This document shows positions 1-6,539 of a DNA stretch of 12,588 bases, in pieces. How positions within the stretch are numbered: the first letter of the stretch is position 1; each line of letters opens with the position of its first letter. Under the pieces are notes generated by a model. It saw nothing but the letters and a program-made list of their open reading frames with translations, was not told the DNA's origin and did no database searches. Source of the stretch: Syntrophomonas sp. UBA4807 (GTDB lineage Bacteria; Bacillota; Syntrophomonadia; Syntrophomonadales; Syntrophomonadaceae). Made by a program: the position numbers and the translations under genes. The stretch lies in contig DHGD01000166.1 of NCBI GenBank assembly GCA_002402575.1, forward strand, positions 8,700 through 21,287, given 5' to 3'.

Positions 1-46
1 TTTCGGGCAGGCAGCATACCTTTCTCCATTTCCGTGGTCTGGGCAT
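1..46 (-). CDS. DUF134 (UPF0251) family protein, N-terminus only
   Basis: Only the first 15 codons lie in the window; the gene runs off the left edge. They read MPRPRKWRKVCCLPE, which matches the very conserved start of the DUF134/UPF0251 family, small proteins with a predicted helix-turn-helix domain found mainly in anaerobic bacteria and archaea. An AGGTGAT ribosome binding site lies just upstream of the ATG. It sits 59 bases downstream of the DUF5320 gene on the same strand, and the two are probably co-transcribed from the promoter at 426-454. A role as transcription regulator is a family prediction and not demonstrated. The identification rests on a short stretch, but that stretch is distinctive. 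Confidence 0.8.
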   Translation of the reverse strand, partial: MPRPRKWRKVCCLPE

Positions 47-74
47 TTCATCACCTCTGTTACTGCGAAGCATC

Positions 75-88
75 CGGGGCGTCCCCCG
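75..88 (-). other. Intergenic hairpin between DUF5320 and DUF134
   Basis: A five-base GC stem (CGGGG/CCCCG) with a four-base loop lies between the two genes. No T-run follows on either strand, so it is not a standard terminator. It may set relative expression or RNA stability; this is a guess. Confidence 0.3.
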
Positions 89-105
89 AATTGCTCCGCT
101 CGTCT

Positions 106-378
106 TTATATGCTATCTAAATGTTTATCAATGGCCTCTATGCGTCTTTGCAGAGAAGCTTTTTGTTCCTGCAGAGATTCTTTCACAGATTCTGCTGAAA
201 TTTTGCCCCTCTGAGCCTGGCCCGCTCTTCCTGCTGTCCCCAAGCCATAACCGCAGCCACAGCCTTTTCTCATTCCGCGGCCGCCGCTTGCTCTTGCTTC
301 TGCCCCGGTGCACAGTCCCAAGCCCCGGCCAGTATTACTTCCATACCCCATGGGTCCGGTTCCATCTCTTCCTGGCAT
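106..378 (-). CDS. DUF5320 family protein
   Basis: This 90-residue protein opens with MPGRDGTGPMG, the hallmark of DUF5320. A glycine-rich segment with cysteines follows (about residues 10-55, including C-G-C at 40-42), then a charged helical tail with coiled-coil character (about 61-88). The function of the family is unknown; it often sits beside DUF134 and NifX/NifB-type iron-molybdenum cofactor domain genes in anaerobes. A GGAGGTG ribosome binding site at 386-392 fixes the ATG start. It is the first gene of a leftward operon with DUF134. The clustered Gly and Cys suggest metal or redox association, which is inference. Confidence 0.85.
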   Translation of the reverse strand: MPGRDGTGPMGYGSNTGRGLGLCTGAEARASGGRGMRKGCGCGYGLGTAGRAGQAQRGKISAESVKESLQEQKASLQRRIEAIDKHLDSI

Positions 379-402
379 ATTATACCACCTCCATTTGGTT
401 TA

Positions 403-413
403 TGACATATGTC
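403..413. promoter_or_regulatory. Proximal operator-like palindrome
   Basis: The site reads TGACATATGTC, matching 11 of 12 bases of the perfect palindrome at 442-453. It lies between the predicted transcription start (about 419) and the DUF5320 ribosome binding site, where a bound repressor would block transcription. Confidence 0.55.
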
Positions 414-425
414 TTTTATAATTTC

Positions 426-454
426 ATTATGGATTCATTGCTGACATATGTCAA
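426..454 (-). promoter_or_regulatory. Sigma-70-type promoter of the DUF5320-DUF134 operon
   Basis: On the minus strand a perfect TTGACA -35 (449-454) and a CATAAT -10 (426-431) are separated by exactly 17 bases. Transcription would begin near 419 and leave a leader of about 40 bases before the DUF5320 start. The -35 box is embedded in the palindrome at 442-453. Confidence 0.75.
442..453. promoter_or_regulatory. Distal operator-like palindrome overlapping the -35 box
   Basis: TGACATATGTCA is a perfect 12-base palindrome covering most of the -35 hexamer. Together with the copy at 403-413, 39 bases away, it flanks the -10 region. This layout is typical of a dimeric repressor. The DUF134 HTH protein of the same operon is an obvious candidate binder; that link is inference. 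Confidence 0.6.
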
Positions 455-514
455 TAACTTTGCAAAGCATTATTCTGGATTAAAAGACGATAAAAGGCAA
501 TGGTGTATGCCCAT

Positions 515-553
515 GAAAAAAGCCCCGATCCCTTTATATAAGGATAAGGGCTT
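515..553 (-). terminator. Rho-independent terminator of the MFS gene
   Basis: Read leftward, a long imperfect stem closed by AAGCCC/GGGCTT, with an inner ATCC/GGAT pairing, is followed by a run of six T. It lies about 80 bases past the MFS stop codon. Confidence 0.65.
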
Positions 554-631
554 GAACTTCTGCCGCGCCAGCTGGGTTAATAGTTTGATAGGTTATAGAT
601 AAACTGAGTATTGCAAAGCTGATCAGGCAAA

Positions 632-1876
632 TTACTCTCCGGTTTCCGGTTCTGGTCTGCCCGCTTCAACCAGCACCCGGTTGAACAGCATGAAAAAGCC
701 TTCCACCAGCATCAAGACGCCGGTGCCCAGTAAAAGCCACTCAATTCTGATTAAGTCGGCAGCCGGGCCAAACAGCACCATGGCCAGAGGCATGACAGAA
801 CTTGATATCATGTTTAAAACCCCAAACACCCGCCCCAAATAATCCGTTTCCACCTTTTGCTGCAACATGACCACAAACGGGGTGTTGAACACCGGCATAA
901 CCACACCCACTAGAGCCATGAAAAACAGGTAGAGCCAGAATATAGGGACTGATCCCAGTGCAAACGTGCATACCGCCACTACTAGGCTGGAAAACGCCAT
1001 GGTATGCACCCGGTTTTTAAAACCGCCCCATACCGCTATAAGTAAGCCTCCCGCCATCATGCCGACAGAGAATGCCACCTCTATGGCAGTCAGGCGCCAA
1101 ACATCAGCCCCAAAGCTCCTTGTCACCTGCAGCGGAGTTAAGAACGCTAACGGTGCTACCAACACGAAGTATATACCGCAGAAAAGGAACAGGGTTTTGA
1201 TAAAGCCATGTGAATTAATATAGCGCAACCCGGCAGACATATCACTGAAATAACCGATTTTGGTTTTGTCAAGTGCTCTGTTATGAGTGGGTATCTTCAG
1301 CCATAGCAACAATATGACAATCGCAGCCGTTGCGGTAATAACATCTATAAAAAATATAACCTCAATTGAGGCCAGGGTCAGCAGCGCTCCGCTTAATAAT
1401 GGCGAAAGTAATGTGACCAGGGATTGGACGCTGCTGTTGATGCCGTTGACTTTAGTAAGCATATCCTCGGGCACTATGTCAGGCAGTATAGCCCCCACTG
1501 CCGGTATCTGTATACCGGCTCCAAATGAGCGTATCACCGAAACCCCAAACAGCAAGCCGATAGAGCCATAACCGTTAATGAATAATATGGCCAGAGCCAG
1601 TGTAGCTGCCGCTATCAATGCATCCGAGACCATGATAAGGGTTTTGCGGTCATAACGGTCAGCCCATACCCCGGCAAAAGGCGAAATAAAAAAGGTAGGC
1701 ACAAATCCGCATATTATGGCAATGGTCATCATCAGCCCGGATTGGGTCTGCAAGGTAATATACCAGGTTATGGCGTACTGAACCAAGGCTGAACCAAAAA
1801 GGGAGATGTTTTGGCTGGCCAGGAATAGCGCTATAGCTTTTTTCCATGGCGGCTTTTTGTTCATAAGCGTGATCAT
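632..1876 (-). CDS. MFS transporter, MFS_3/MefA-type drug or metabolite exporter
   Basis: This 414-residue protein is strongly hydrophobic, with about twelve predicted membrane helices in two halves, the usual size of a major facilitator. The loop between helices 2 and 3 carries the MFS motif A as GVWADRYDRKTL (residues 69-80). Overall it resembles the MFS_3 group (macrolide efflux MefA, enterobactin exporter EntS). These proteins use the proton gradient to export small molecules through the cytoplasmic membrane; the substrate cannot be read from the sequence. The ATG at 1876 is preceded by AAGGA about 13 bases upstream, a rather long spacing; a second in-frame ATG at 1864 has no better site. 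The gene stands alone, with terminators on both flanks (515-553 and 1943-1971). Confidence 0.88.
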   Translation of the reverse strand: MITLMNKKPPWKKAIALFLASQNISLFGSALVQYAITWYITLQTQSGLMMTIAIICGFVPTFFISPFAGVWADRYDRKTLIMVSDALIAAATLALAILFINGYGSIGLLFGVSVIRSFGAGIQIPAVGAILPDIVPEDMLTKVNGINSSVQSLVTLLSPLLSGALLTLASIEVIFFIDVITATAAIVILLLWLKIPTHNRALDKTKIGYFSDMSAGLRYINSHGFIKTLFLFCGIYFVLVAPLAFLTPLQVTRSFGADVWRLTAIEVAFSVGMMAGGLLIAVWGGFKNRVHTMAFSSLVVAVCTFALGSVPIFWLYLFFMALVGVVMPVFNTPFVVMLQQKVETDYLGRVFGVLNMISSSVMPLAMVLFGPAADLIRIEWLLLGTGVLMLVEGFFMLFNRVLVEAGRPEPETGE

Positions 1877-1942
1877 AATTATTACTGTATCCTTGAATCA
1901 GTATTCCAATGCCAGTAGATATTAAATGTATTAGAGTACTTT

Positions 1943-1971
1943 AAAAAGCCGACCTTTAACTAGGCCGGCTT
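1943..1971 (-). terminator. Rho-independent terminator of the acyl-CoA synthetase gene
   Basis: The stem AAGCCGxCC/GGxCGGCTT (nine pairs with one mismatch) has an eight-base loop. On the minus strand it runs into five T's. It lies about 28 bases past the stop of the gene at 1999. Confidence 0.75.
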
Positions 1972-1998
1972 CGTTTGCAAGGATCGGTTCTCAAATTA

Positions 1999-3633
1999 TC
2001 AACTGCCAGTTTGCGCCGCCACCAGGCTGACTGCGCCGTATTTTTCCCGCAGACGCGGCTTTTCGATCTTGCCGGTAGGGTTGCGCGGCACTTCATCAAA
2101 GACAATAGCCCGGGGACGTTTGTAGCGGGGCATGGGCGCGCAAAAAGTCCTGATATCTTCCTCGCTGCACTCCATATCCGGCTTCAGTTCAATAATGGCA
2201 GCAGATATCTCGCCCAGGCGCTTGTCGGGCAGGCCAATCACCGCTACGTCTTTGATGGCTGGATGGGCGCGGAGGAAATCCTCAATCTGCACCGGATAGA
2301 TATTTTCTCCCCCACTGATTATAACGTCTTTTTTGCGGTCCACCAGGTAGATAAAGCCGTCTTCATCCTTACGCGCCATATCTCCGGTGAAAAGCCAGCC
2401 ATCCCGCAAAACCGCCTGGGTGGCTTCGTGATCTTTGTAATAGCATTTCATCAGGCCGGGTCCTTTTACCGCCAGTTCACCTACCTGGCCATTTTCTACC
2501 GGGCATCCGCTCTCATCTACGATCTTGGCCTCCCAACTATGCCCTTGTATCCCGATAGCTCCTACTTTATGTAGGTTTTCCACACCCAGGTGCACGCATC
2601 CGGGGCCAATGGCTTCGCTTAAACCATAGTTGGTATCATAGAGATGATTGGGGAAATACTGTTTCCAACGTCTGATCAGACTGGGCGGAACCGGCTGGGC
2701 GCCGATATGCATCAGTCTCCACTGATCCAGCTTGTAATCCTCCAGCTTCAATTCTCCTCTTTCAATGGCATCGAGAATGTCCTGGGCCCATGGCACCAAA
2801 AGCCAGACAATGGTTATCTGTTCTTCAGAAACGGTTTTTAGAATCCACTCCGGCCTTACCCCTCGCAATAGCACCGCTTTGCTCCCCGCCACCAGGCTAC
2901 CGAACCAATGCATCTTAGCTCCGGTGTGATAGAGCGGAGGGATACACAGGAAATTATCTTGCCGAGTTTGGCCATGGTGACGTTGTTCGGTTATGGCCGA
3001 AGACATCAGGCTGGCGTGAGTATGCAGAATCGCCTTGGGAAAGCCGGTAGTACCCGAAGAAAAATAAATCACCGCGTCATCATCATCACTGATTGCGATC
3101 TCCGGTTCATCCGAGCAGCAATTGGCAGTGAGGCGGTCATAGTTCTCCGCGAAGCTGGGCCTGTTCTCGCCTGCAAACAACAAAAGCTTTACCTGGGGAA
3201 TATCATTATAAACGCTCTCCACCCGACCGATAAATTCAGGACCGAAGACCAGGGCTATGGAATCGGACAGATTCAGGCAATATTTGATTTCTTCCGCAGT
3301 ATAGCGGAAATTCAAAGGAACCGCTATCGCTCCGCTCTTTAAAATGCCAAAATAAATGGGCAGCCACTCCAGGCAATTCATCAAAAGGATGGCAACTTTA
3401 TCCCCTTTTTTGATTCCCCTTTTTAGCAACAGATTAGCCATGCGATTGGCTTTTTCATTAAAAACCTTCCATGTCATATCGCGGCGGTATTCCCCTGCGG
3501 GATTGTTCTCAATGAGTTCATACTCCAGCCAGGTGACATTGTGGCTTTCCTGAAGGTCCATGTTGATTTCAGTGAGACATAATTCGGTGCCGTAGGTATT
3601 GGCATTGCGCGTTAAAAAATCCATAATGGGCAT
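1999..3633 (-). CDS. AMP-forming acyl-CoA synthetase (fatty acid-CoA ligase type)
   Basis: This 544-residue enzyme of the ANL (AMP-binding) superfamily activates a carboxylic acid with ATP to an acyl-adenylate and then forms the CoA thioester in the cytoplasm. The standard motifs are present in order: the phosphate loop YFSSGTTGFPK (190-200), the A5 motif YDTNYGLSEA (332-341), GWLFTGD (412-418), the hinge region DRKKDVIISGGENIYP (432-447), and the catalytic lysine in NPTGK (Lys522). Length and motifs fit a medium- or long-chain fatty acid or related ligase; the exact acid is not determined. The open frame extends 28 codons further, but the chosen ATG has a G-rich GGGGGG site 8 bases upstream. 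It has its own promoter at 3718-3746 and lies downstream of the PurF-like gene. Confidence 0.9.
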   Translation of the reverse strand: MPIMDFLTRNANTYGTELCLTEINMDLQESHNVTWLEYELIENNPAGEYRRDMTWKVFNEKANRMANLLLKRGIKKGDKVAILLMNCLEWLPIYFGILKSGAIAVPLNFRYTAEEIKYCLNLSDSIALVFGPEFIGRVESVYNDIPQVKLLLFAGENRPSFAENYDRLTANCCSDEPEIAISDDDDAVIYFSSGTTGFPKAILHTHASLMSSAITEQRHHGQTRQDNFLCIPPLYHTGAKMHWFGSLVAGSKAVLLRGVRPEWILKTVSEEQITIVWLLVPWAQDILDAIERGELKLEDYKLDQWRLMHIGAQPVPPSLIRRWKQYFPNHLYDTNYGLSEAIGPGCVHLGVENLHKVGAIGIQGHSWEAKIVDESGCPVENGQVGELAVKGPGLMKCYYKDHEATQAVLRDGWLFTGDMARKDEDGFIYLVDRKKDVIISGGENIYPVQIEDFLRAHPAIKDVAVIGLPDKRLGEISAAIIELKPDMECSEEDIRTFCAPMPRYKRPRAIVFDEVPRNPTGKIEKPRLREKYGAVSLVAAQTGS

Positions 3634-3717
3634 GAGTGTTTCCCCCCGTCCTACCGTACAACCATATGCTGAATGAAACAGCCGTACTTCAGAATTAAAA
3701 GTGATATAACTAAACAA

Positions 3718-3746
3718 ATTATAAGGCGAGTAGCAGGGTTATTCAA
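3718..3746 (-). promoter_or_regulatory. Promoter of the acyl-CoA synthetase gene
   Basis: On the minus strand TTGAAT (3741-3746) and a consensus TATAAT (3718-3723) are 17 bases apart. They lie directly after the PurF-like stop codon, so the synthetase gene can be expressed separately. The predicted leader is about 78 bases. Confidence 0.7.
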
Positions 3747-3750
3747 CCAT

Positions 3751-5151
3751 TTACTCTTTGCCTTTCCAGCAGTAAGTGCAGATCTTATCCGTACCTATGC
3801 CAATGGCCTCCAGCATATCGGGCAGGTTCTGGTATGCCAGGGAGGTGAAGTTGAGCCGCTTGCTTATACACTCCACCATGCAGTGATATTTTTCATTGGC
3901 CGGGTCACAGTAATCATCCCAAGATTCCGGCTCTTTGCCCTCCAATTCAATTATGGCCTGCCTAGCGGCCAGATCCATCTCCGAGCGGGAGTTGGAAAAA
4001 TTAAGGTACTTACAGCCGAATACCAGCGGCGGGCAAGCCGGCCTTATGTGCACCTCACGGGCATCGCATTTATATAACAGGTCCGCAGTCTCCCGAAGCT
4101 GCGTGCCACGCACTATGGAGTCATCGCATAACAAGAGACGCTTGCCAGCCACTAACTCCGGCACTGGCATTAATTTCATCCTAGCCACCAGATTCCTGAT
4201 TTCCTGATCCTGAGGCATGAAACTTCTTGACCAGGTAGGGGTGTATTTAATGAACGGCCGTCCAAAAGGAACCTGGGCCTGATTAGAGTAGCCGATGGCA
4301 TGAGCGATCCCTGAATCCGGTATACCAGCCACCATATCGATTTCCACATGATCCTTTTCCGCCAGCAGAGCGCCGTTGCGGTAGCGCATAACCTCGACGT
4401 TCATGCCCTCATAGGTGGAAGAGGGGTATCCATAGTAAACCCACAGAAAGGCACATATCTTCATCTTGTCTTGGGGTGGTGATATCTGCTCCAGACCGTC
4501 CGGGGTAATCAGAACTATCTCCCCCGGTCCCAGTTCATATTTGAATCTATAACCCAGATTGGCAAAAGTACAGGATTCAAAGGAAACGCAGTAGGCGTCT
4601 GACTTTTCCCCTATTACCAGAGGGGTTCGGCCCATTTTGTCCCGAGAGGCGTAAATACCCCGAGGGGTCAGAGCCAGAATAGAACAGGAACCTTCCACTA
4701 GTTCCTGCGTTTTCAATAATCCTTCTTTAAAGGAACTCTCCTGGTCGATTATTACAGATACCAGTTCAGTTGGGTTAATGGTGCCGATACTGGTTTCCAG
4801 GAAATGAATGTCCCGGTGGTTAAAGGCTTTTGTCACTATTTCATTCAGATTGTTTATCTTGGCTACGGTGGTTATAGCATATTGACCCAAGTGAGAGCGC
4901 ACCGTCAGAGGTTGCGGCTCGGTGTCGCTTATGCATCCGATACCCATATTGCCCGACAGTTTCGTCAAATCAGATTCAAACTTGGCTCTGAACTGGATAT
5001 TCTCTATATTGTGTATAACACTGTTAAAATTCTTGCCATTCCAAATAGCTATCCCGCCTCGGCTGGTGCCCAGGTGGGAATGGTAATCAGTCCCGAAATA
5101 AACGTCCATAACGCAGTCTTGTTTAGATGCGACTCCAAATACCCCACTCAA
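3751..5151 (-). CDS. PurF-like amidophosphoribosyltransferase paralogue with a degenerate glutaminase site
   Basis: The protein (466 residues from the chosen TTG) has the PurF layout: an N-terminal class II glutaminase-like domain and a C-terminal phosphoribosyltransferase domain. The PRPP loop LLLCDDSIVRGTQ (about 339-351) is intact, as are PDSGIAHAIGY and KLMPVPELVAGKR. Cysteines at 233, 380, 458 and 461 match the arrangement of the four [4Fe-4S] ligands of Bacillus PurF. The glutaminase site is altered: the nucleophilic Cys is Ser2 (MSGVFGV), the GHxRYST motif reads GIGCIS, and HNGNL reads KINNL. It probably does not hydrolyse glutamine normally, so it may use free ammonia, have another substrate or act as a regulator. 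An ATG ten codons upstream (5179-5181) lacks a good site, whereas the TTG has AAAGGGAG nine bases before it and gives the PurF-like N-terminus. No other purine genes lie nearby. Confidence 0.82.
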   Translation of the reverse strand: MSGVFGVASKQDCVMDVYFGTDYHSHLGTSRGGIAIWNGKNFNSVIHNIENIQFRAKFESDLTKLSGNMGIGCISDTEPQPLTVRSHLGQYAITTVAKINNLNEIVTKAFNHRDIHFLETSIGTINPTELVSVIIDQESSFKEGLLKTQELVEGSCSILALTPRGIYASRDKMGRTPLVIGEKSDAYCVSFESCTFANLGYRFKYELGPGEIVLITPDGLEQISPPQDKMKICAFLWVYYGYPSSTYEGMNVEVMRYRNGALLAEKDHVEIDMVAGIPDSGIAHAIGYSNQAQVPFGRPFIKYTPTWSRSFMPQDQEIRNLVARMKLMPVPELVAGKRLLLCDDSIVRGTQLRETADLLYKCDAREVHIRPACPPLVFGCKYLNFSNSRSEMDLAARQAIIELEGKEPESWDDYCDPANEKYHCMVECISKRLNFTSLAYQNLPDMLEAIGIGTDKICTYCWKGKE

Positions 5152-5222
5152 AGTTTTACGCTCCCTTTGCTTTTTAACCATCCGGCTGCAATTATTAATA
5201 CCCTATAAATATAACAAATCTC

Positions 5223-5236
5223 GAGCAATTCTGCTC
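5223..5236. other. Small palindrome upstream of the PurF-like gene
   Basis: GAGCA-ATTC-TGCTC is a perfect five-base inverted repeat about 70 bases before the PurF-like start. It could be an operator or leader hairpin. It does not match the PurR or LexA boxes known to me. Confidence 0.3.
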
Positions 5237-5255
5237 AGGTTAGTCAATAATATTT

Positions 5256-5399
5256 TTATGAATAATTTGCCAAAACCTTAATTCCCATTTTTGCCTTAAT
5301 AACATCTGTTATGGCGTAGTTGCCGGGGGCGATGCTGTCGCACACAGCCAGGCCGACACCACCGCTAACTTCCTTAGCGGTTGGCAAAGGGGGGCCTTG
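5256..5399 (-). pseudogene. Short 3' remnant of an unidentified gene
   Basis: A 47-codon open frame ends at a TAA (5256-5258) and reads QGPPLPTAKEVSGGVGLAV, then CDSIAPGNYAITDVIKAK and MGIKVLANYS. The composition and the Pro-x-x-x-x-[VI]-S-x-x-x-G-L-A pattern look like real protein, faintly recalling the core of DUF3343 proteins. There is no ATG near its 5' end and no ribosome binding site before the only early TTG (5385-5387). A stop codon lies directly upstream, so it is probably the tail of a decayed gene. A wholly fortuitous frame is possible. Confidence 0.3.
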
Positions 5400-5415
5400 T
5401 TATTAAACCGGCCCC
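5362..5415. other. Two adjacent hairpins in the gap before the small membrane protein
   Basis: CCGCTAA/TTAGCGG (5362-5380, seven pairs, five-base loop) is followed by GGGGCC/GGCCCC (5391-5415, 13-base loop). Neither is followed by a T-run. The first lies inside the remnant frame on the opposite strand. I could not match them to a riboswitch class. Confidence 0.35.
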
Positions 5416-5481
5416 TCAGGTAAAATTAAATAAACAGCCCGGATGTGCCTGTTTACGGCTTAAGATTGCGAGGTTTGGCTG

Positions 5482-5646
5482 ATGCGCATTTCCATAATCG
5501 ATGTGCTTTTCCTGATAGCATTTACCTTGTGGGTGATTACCCTGGATTTCAAAGCTCTCACCCAGTTGCAAATAGCCAGTCTGTTTGTCTTGGGAAGCTG
5601 GCTGCTGCTTATCGTCTACCGCCTGTTTCGCAAGGAAGCCGACTAA
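5482..5646 (+). CDS. Small membrane protein, two predicted helices
   Basis: This 54-residue protein starts MRISIIDVLFLIAF and ends RLFRKEAD. Two hydrophobic segments (about residues 4-20 and 30-47) are separated by a short polar turn (DFKALTQLQ). The basic RLFRK after the second helix predicts a hairpin with both ends in the cytoplasm by the positive-inside rule. A GAGG ribosome binding site lies eight bases before the ATG. I do not recognise the family. The gene is isolated, pointing away from the PurF-like gene and towards a weak hairpin at 5702-5722. The ordered amphipathic and hydrophobic pattern and the ribosome binding site favour a real gene. Confidence 0.55.
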   Translation: MRISIIDVLFLIAFTLWVITLDFKALTQLQIASLFVLGSWLLLIVYRLFRKEAD

Positions 5647-5701
5647 AAGCAGGATATCTTGACAAGAGGCTCATGCAACTATAGCCGCCGCAATAACCCT
5701 C

Positions 5702-5722
5702 AAAGCCAAGCGCGCGGCTTTT
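5702..5722 (+). terminator. Weak terminator-like hairpin after the small membrane protein gene
   Basis: AAAGCC/GGCTTT with an eight-base loop ends in only four T's, 56 bases past the stop codon. A second small GGGC/GCCC stem follows at about 5729-5746. It may end the small gene's transcript. Confidence 0.35.
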
Positions 5723-5807
5723 AGGACCGGGCTGTTTAACGCGGCCCTGTTATCGCCTTAAGCTGAGACGCGCCGAACTCCCCGCTAGCGGAAAGCTTGC
5801 CTTTTTT

Positions 5808-6182
5808 CTAGTACAGCGGCTTCATGGAATCCTTTATTTGTTTGAAACGGTTCTCGATATAGCGGGGCTTGTTTTTGAGCATTTCCCAGAAATCGTCCAT
5901 ATCCCCCTGGGCATAGAAAAGACATATCAGAGCGTCCACTTTGTTGATGGGCAGACCTGCTTTGGTGAGATTTTGTTGGATAAAGCTGTAATCGGTGCGT
6001 TTTCCCTGTTTGAAATCCTCTATCAGAGGGCGGCTAAGTTTTGCCATCAATTCTATATCGGTTTCGTCGATATCAAACTTGGCCTGTAAATAATCCGAGT
6101 ATGGTATGGATTTGGTTTTTCTGGCAATCTCTAAAACCGTATTGAACATGAATTCAAATTTTTCATCCTGTGTCATCCCCAT
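5808..6182 (-). CDS. Uncharacterised 124-residue cytoplasmic protein
   Basis: I do not recognise this protein. It begins MGMTQDEKFEFMFNTVLEIARKTK, is rich in charged residues and predicted helices, and has no signal peptide, membrane segment or obvious catalytic motif. The middle (NLTKAGLPINKVDALICLFYAQGDMDDFWEML, about 70-101) looks like a compact helical domain. The open frame begins three codons earlier at a GTG, but that GTG lies inside the ribosome binding site itself. The ATG at 6182 has a perfect AGGAGG eight bases upstream and is the likely start. The promoter at 6213-6241 is good, so it appears to be expressed on its own. Confidence 0.75.
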   Translation of the reverse strand: MGMTQDEKFEFMFNTVLEIARKTKSIPYSDYLQAKFDIDETDIELMAKLSRPLIEDFKQGKRTDYSFIQQNLTKAGLPINKVDALICLFYAQGDMDDFWEMLKNKPRYIENRFKQIKDSMKPLY

Positions 6183-6212
6183 TAGAAACACCTCCTAAAA
6201 TATGATTTCGGT

Positions 6213-6241
6213 ATGATAGCGATATTTCCTCTTATTACCAA
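6213..6241 (-). promoter_or_regulatory. Promoter of the 124-residue protein gene
   Basis: Minus-strand TTGGTA (6236-6241) and TATCAT (6213-6218) have a 17-base spacer. The start would be near 6206, about 24 bases before the ATG. Confidence 0.6.
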
Positions 6242-6262
6242 CATTAGGCGGCCAAAATGGGC

Positions 6263-6287
6263 AAAAAAATAAGGAGGTCTAGCCTCT
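6263..6287 (-). terminator. Weak terminator after the coiled-coil protein gene
   Basis: Read leftward, a short GAGG/CCTC stem with a five-base loop is followed shortly by seven T's. It lies 18 bases past the stop codon of the gene at 6305. The stem is short, so efficiency is uncertain. Confidence 0.4.
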
Positions 6288-6304
6288 CTGTCATTTGGAT
6301 TGGG

Positions 6305-6496
6305 TTATGCGGTGTGCCGGATGCTTAGGCAATCGAGCTGCTGCAACAGCCAGGTTCTCAGACACCGCACCTCTTTGAGGCGCTTTTTCAGCCGCCTCAC
6401 CTCACGGGAATTATTGCTTAGGGTGATCTGCTCCTGCAACTCAACAATCTCCGTGATGGCACATTTGAGTTCCTGCAACAGAGTGGCTCTGTTCAC
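6305..6496 (-). CDS. Small coiled-coil protein, unknown function
   Basis: This 63-residue protein is almost entirely charged and leucine-rich helix. Heptad-like spacing of Leu and Ile (LLQELKCAITEIVELQEQITL, then RRLKKRLKEVRCLRTWLLQQL) suggests a helical hairpin or coiled coil. Two Cys occur in the helices and a third near the C-terminus. The frame opens with GTG-ATG-TTC-GTG. The AAAGGGGGTGAT ribosome binding site overlaps the first two candidates, so the second GTG (6494-6496), eight bases downstream of it, is the most likely start. Nothing in the sequence gives a function; the size recalls small regulatory or sporulation proteins, but no family matches. Confidence 0.55.
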   Translation of the reverse strand: MNRATLLQELKCAITEIVELQEQITLSNNSREVRRLKKRLKEVRCLRTWLLQQLDCLSIRHTA

Positions 6497-6539
6497 GAAC
6501 ATCACCCCCTTTAGACTATTCTATCACACCATTTTACCT

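Larger units (their letters stand above)
5431..5738. repeat. 12-base inverted repeat flanking the small membrane protein gene
   Basis: TAAACAGCCCGG (5431-5442) returns as its exact reverse complement at 5727-5738. The pair encloses about 284 bases containing the 54-residue gene. No target duplication is visible and the match does not extend, so chance is a real possibility. Confidence 0.3.

Noticed and set aside
288..602. Plus-strand 104-codon frame opposite DUF5320
   Set aside because: It lies antisense to the better supported DUF5320 gene, its promoter and the MFS terminator, and has no ribosome binding site or domain.
1999..2574. Long plus-strand frames opposite the acyl-CoA synthetase and PurF-like genes
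   Set aside because: They are antisense shadows of genes with complete catalytic motifs and lack ribosome binding sites.
5280..5480. Riboswitch (fluoride- or TPP-like) before the small membrane gene
   Set aside because: Hairpins and a GGCGATG-like string are present, but the conserved cores of those classes are not.
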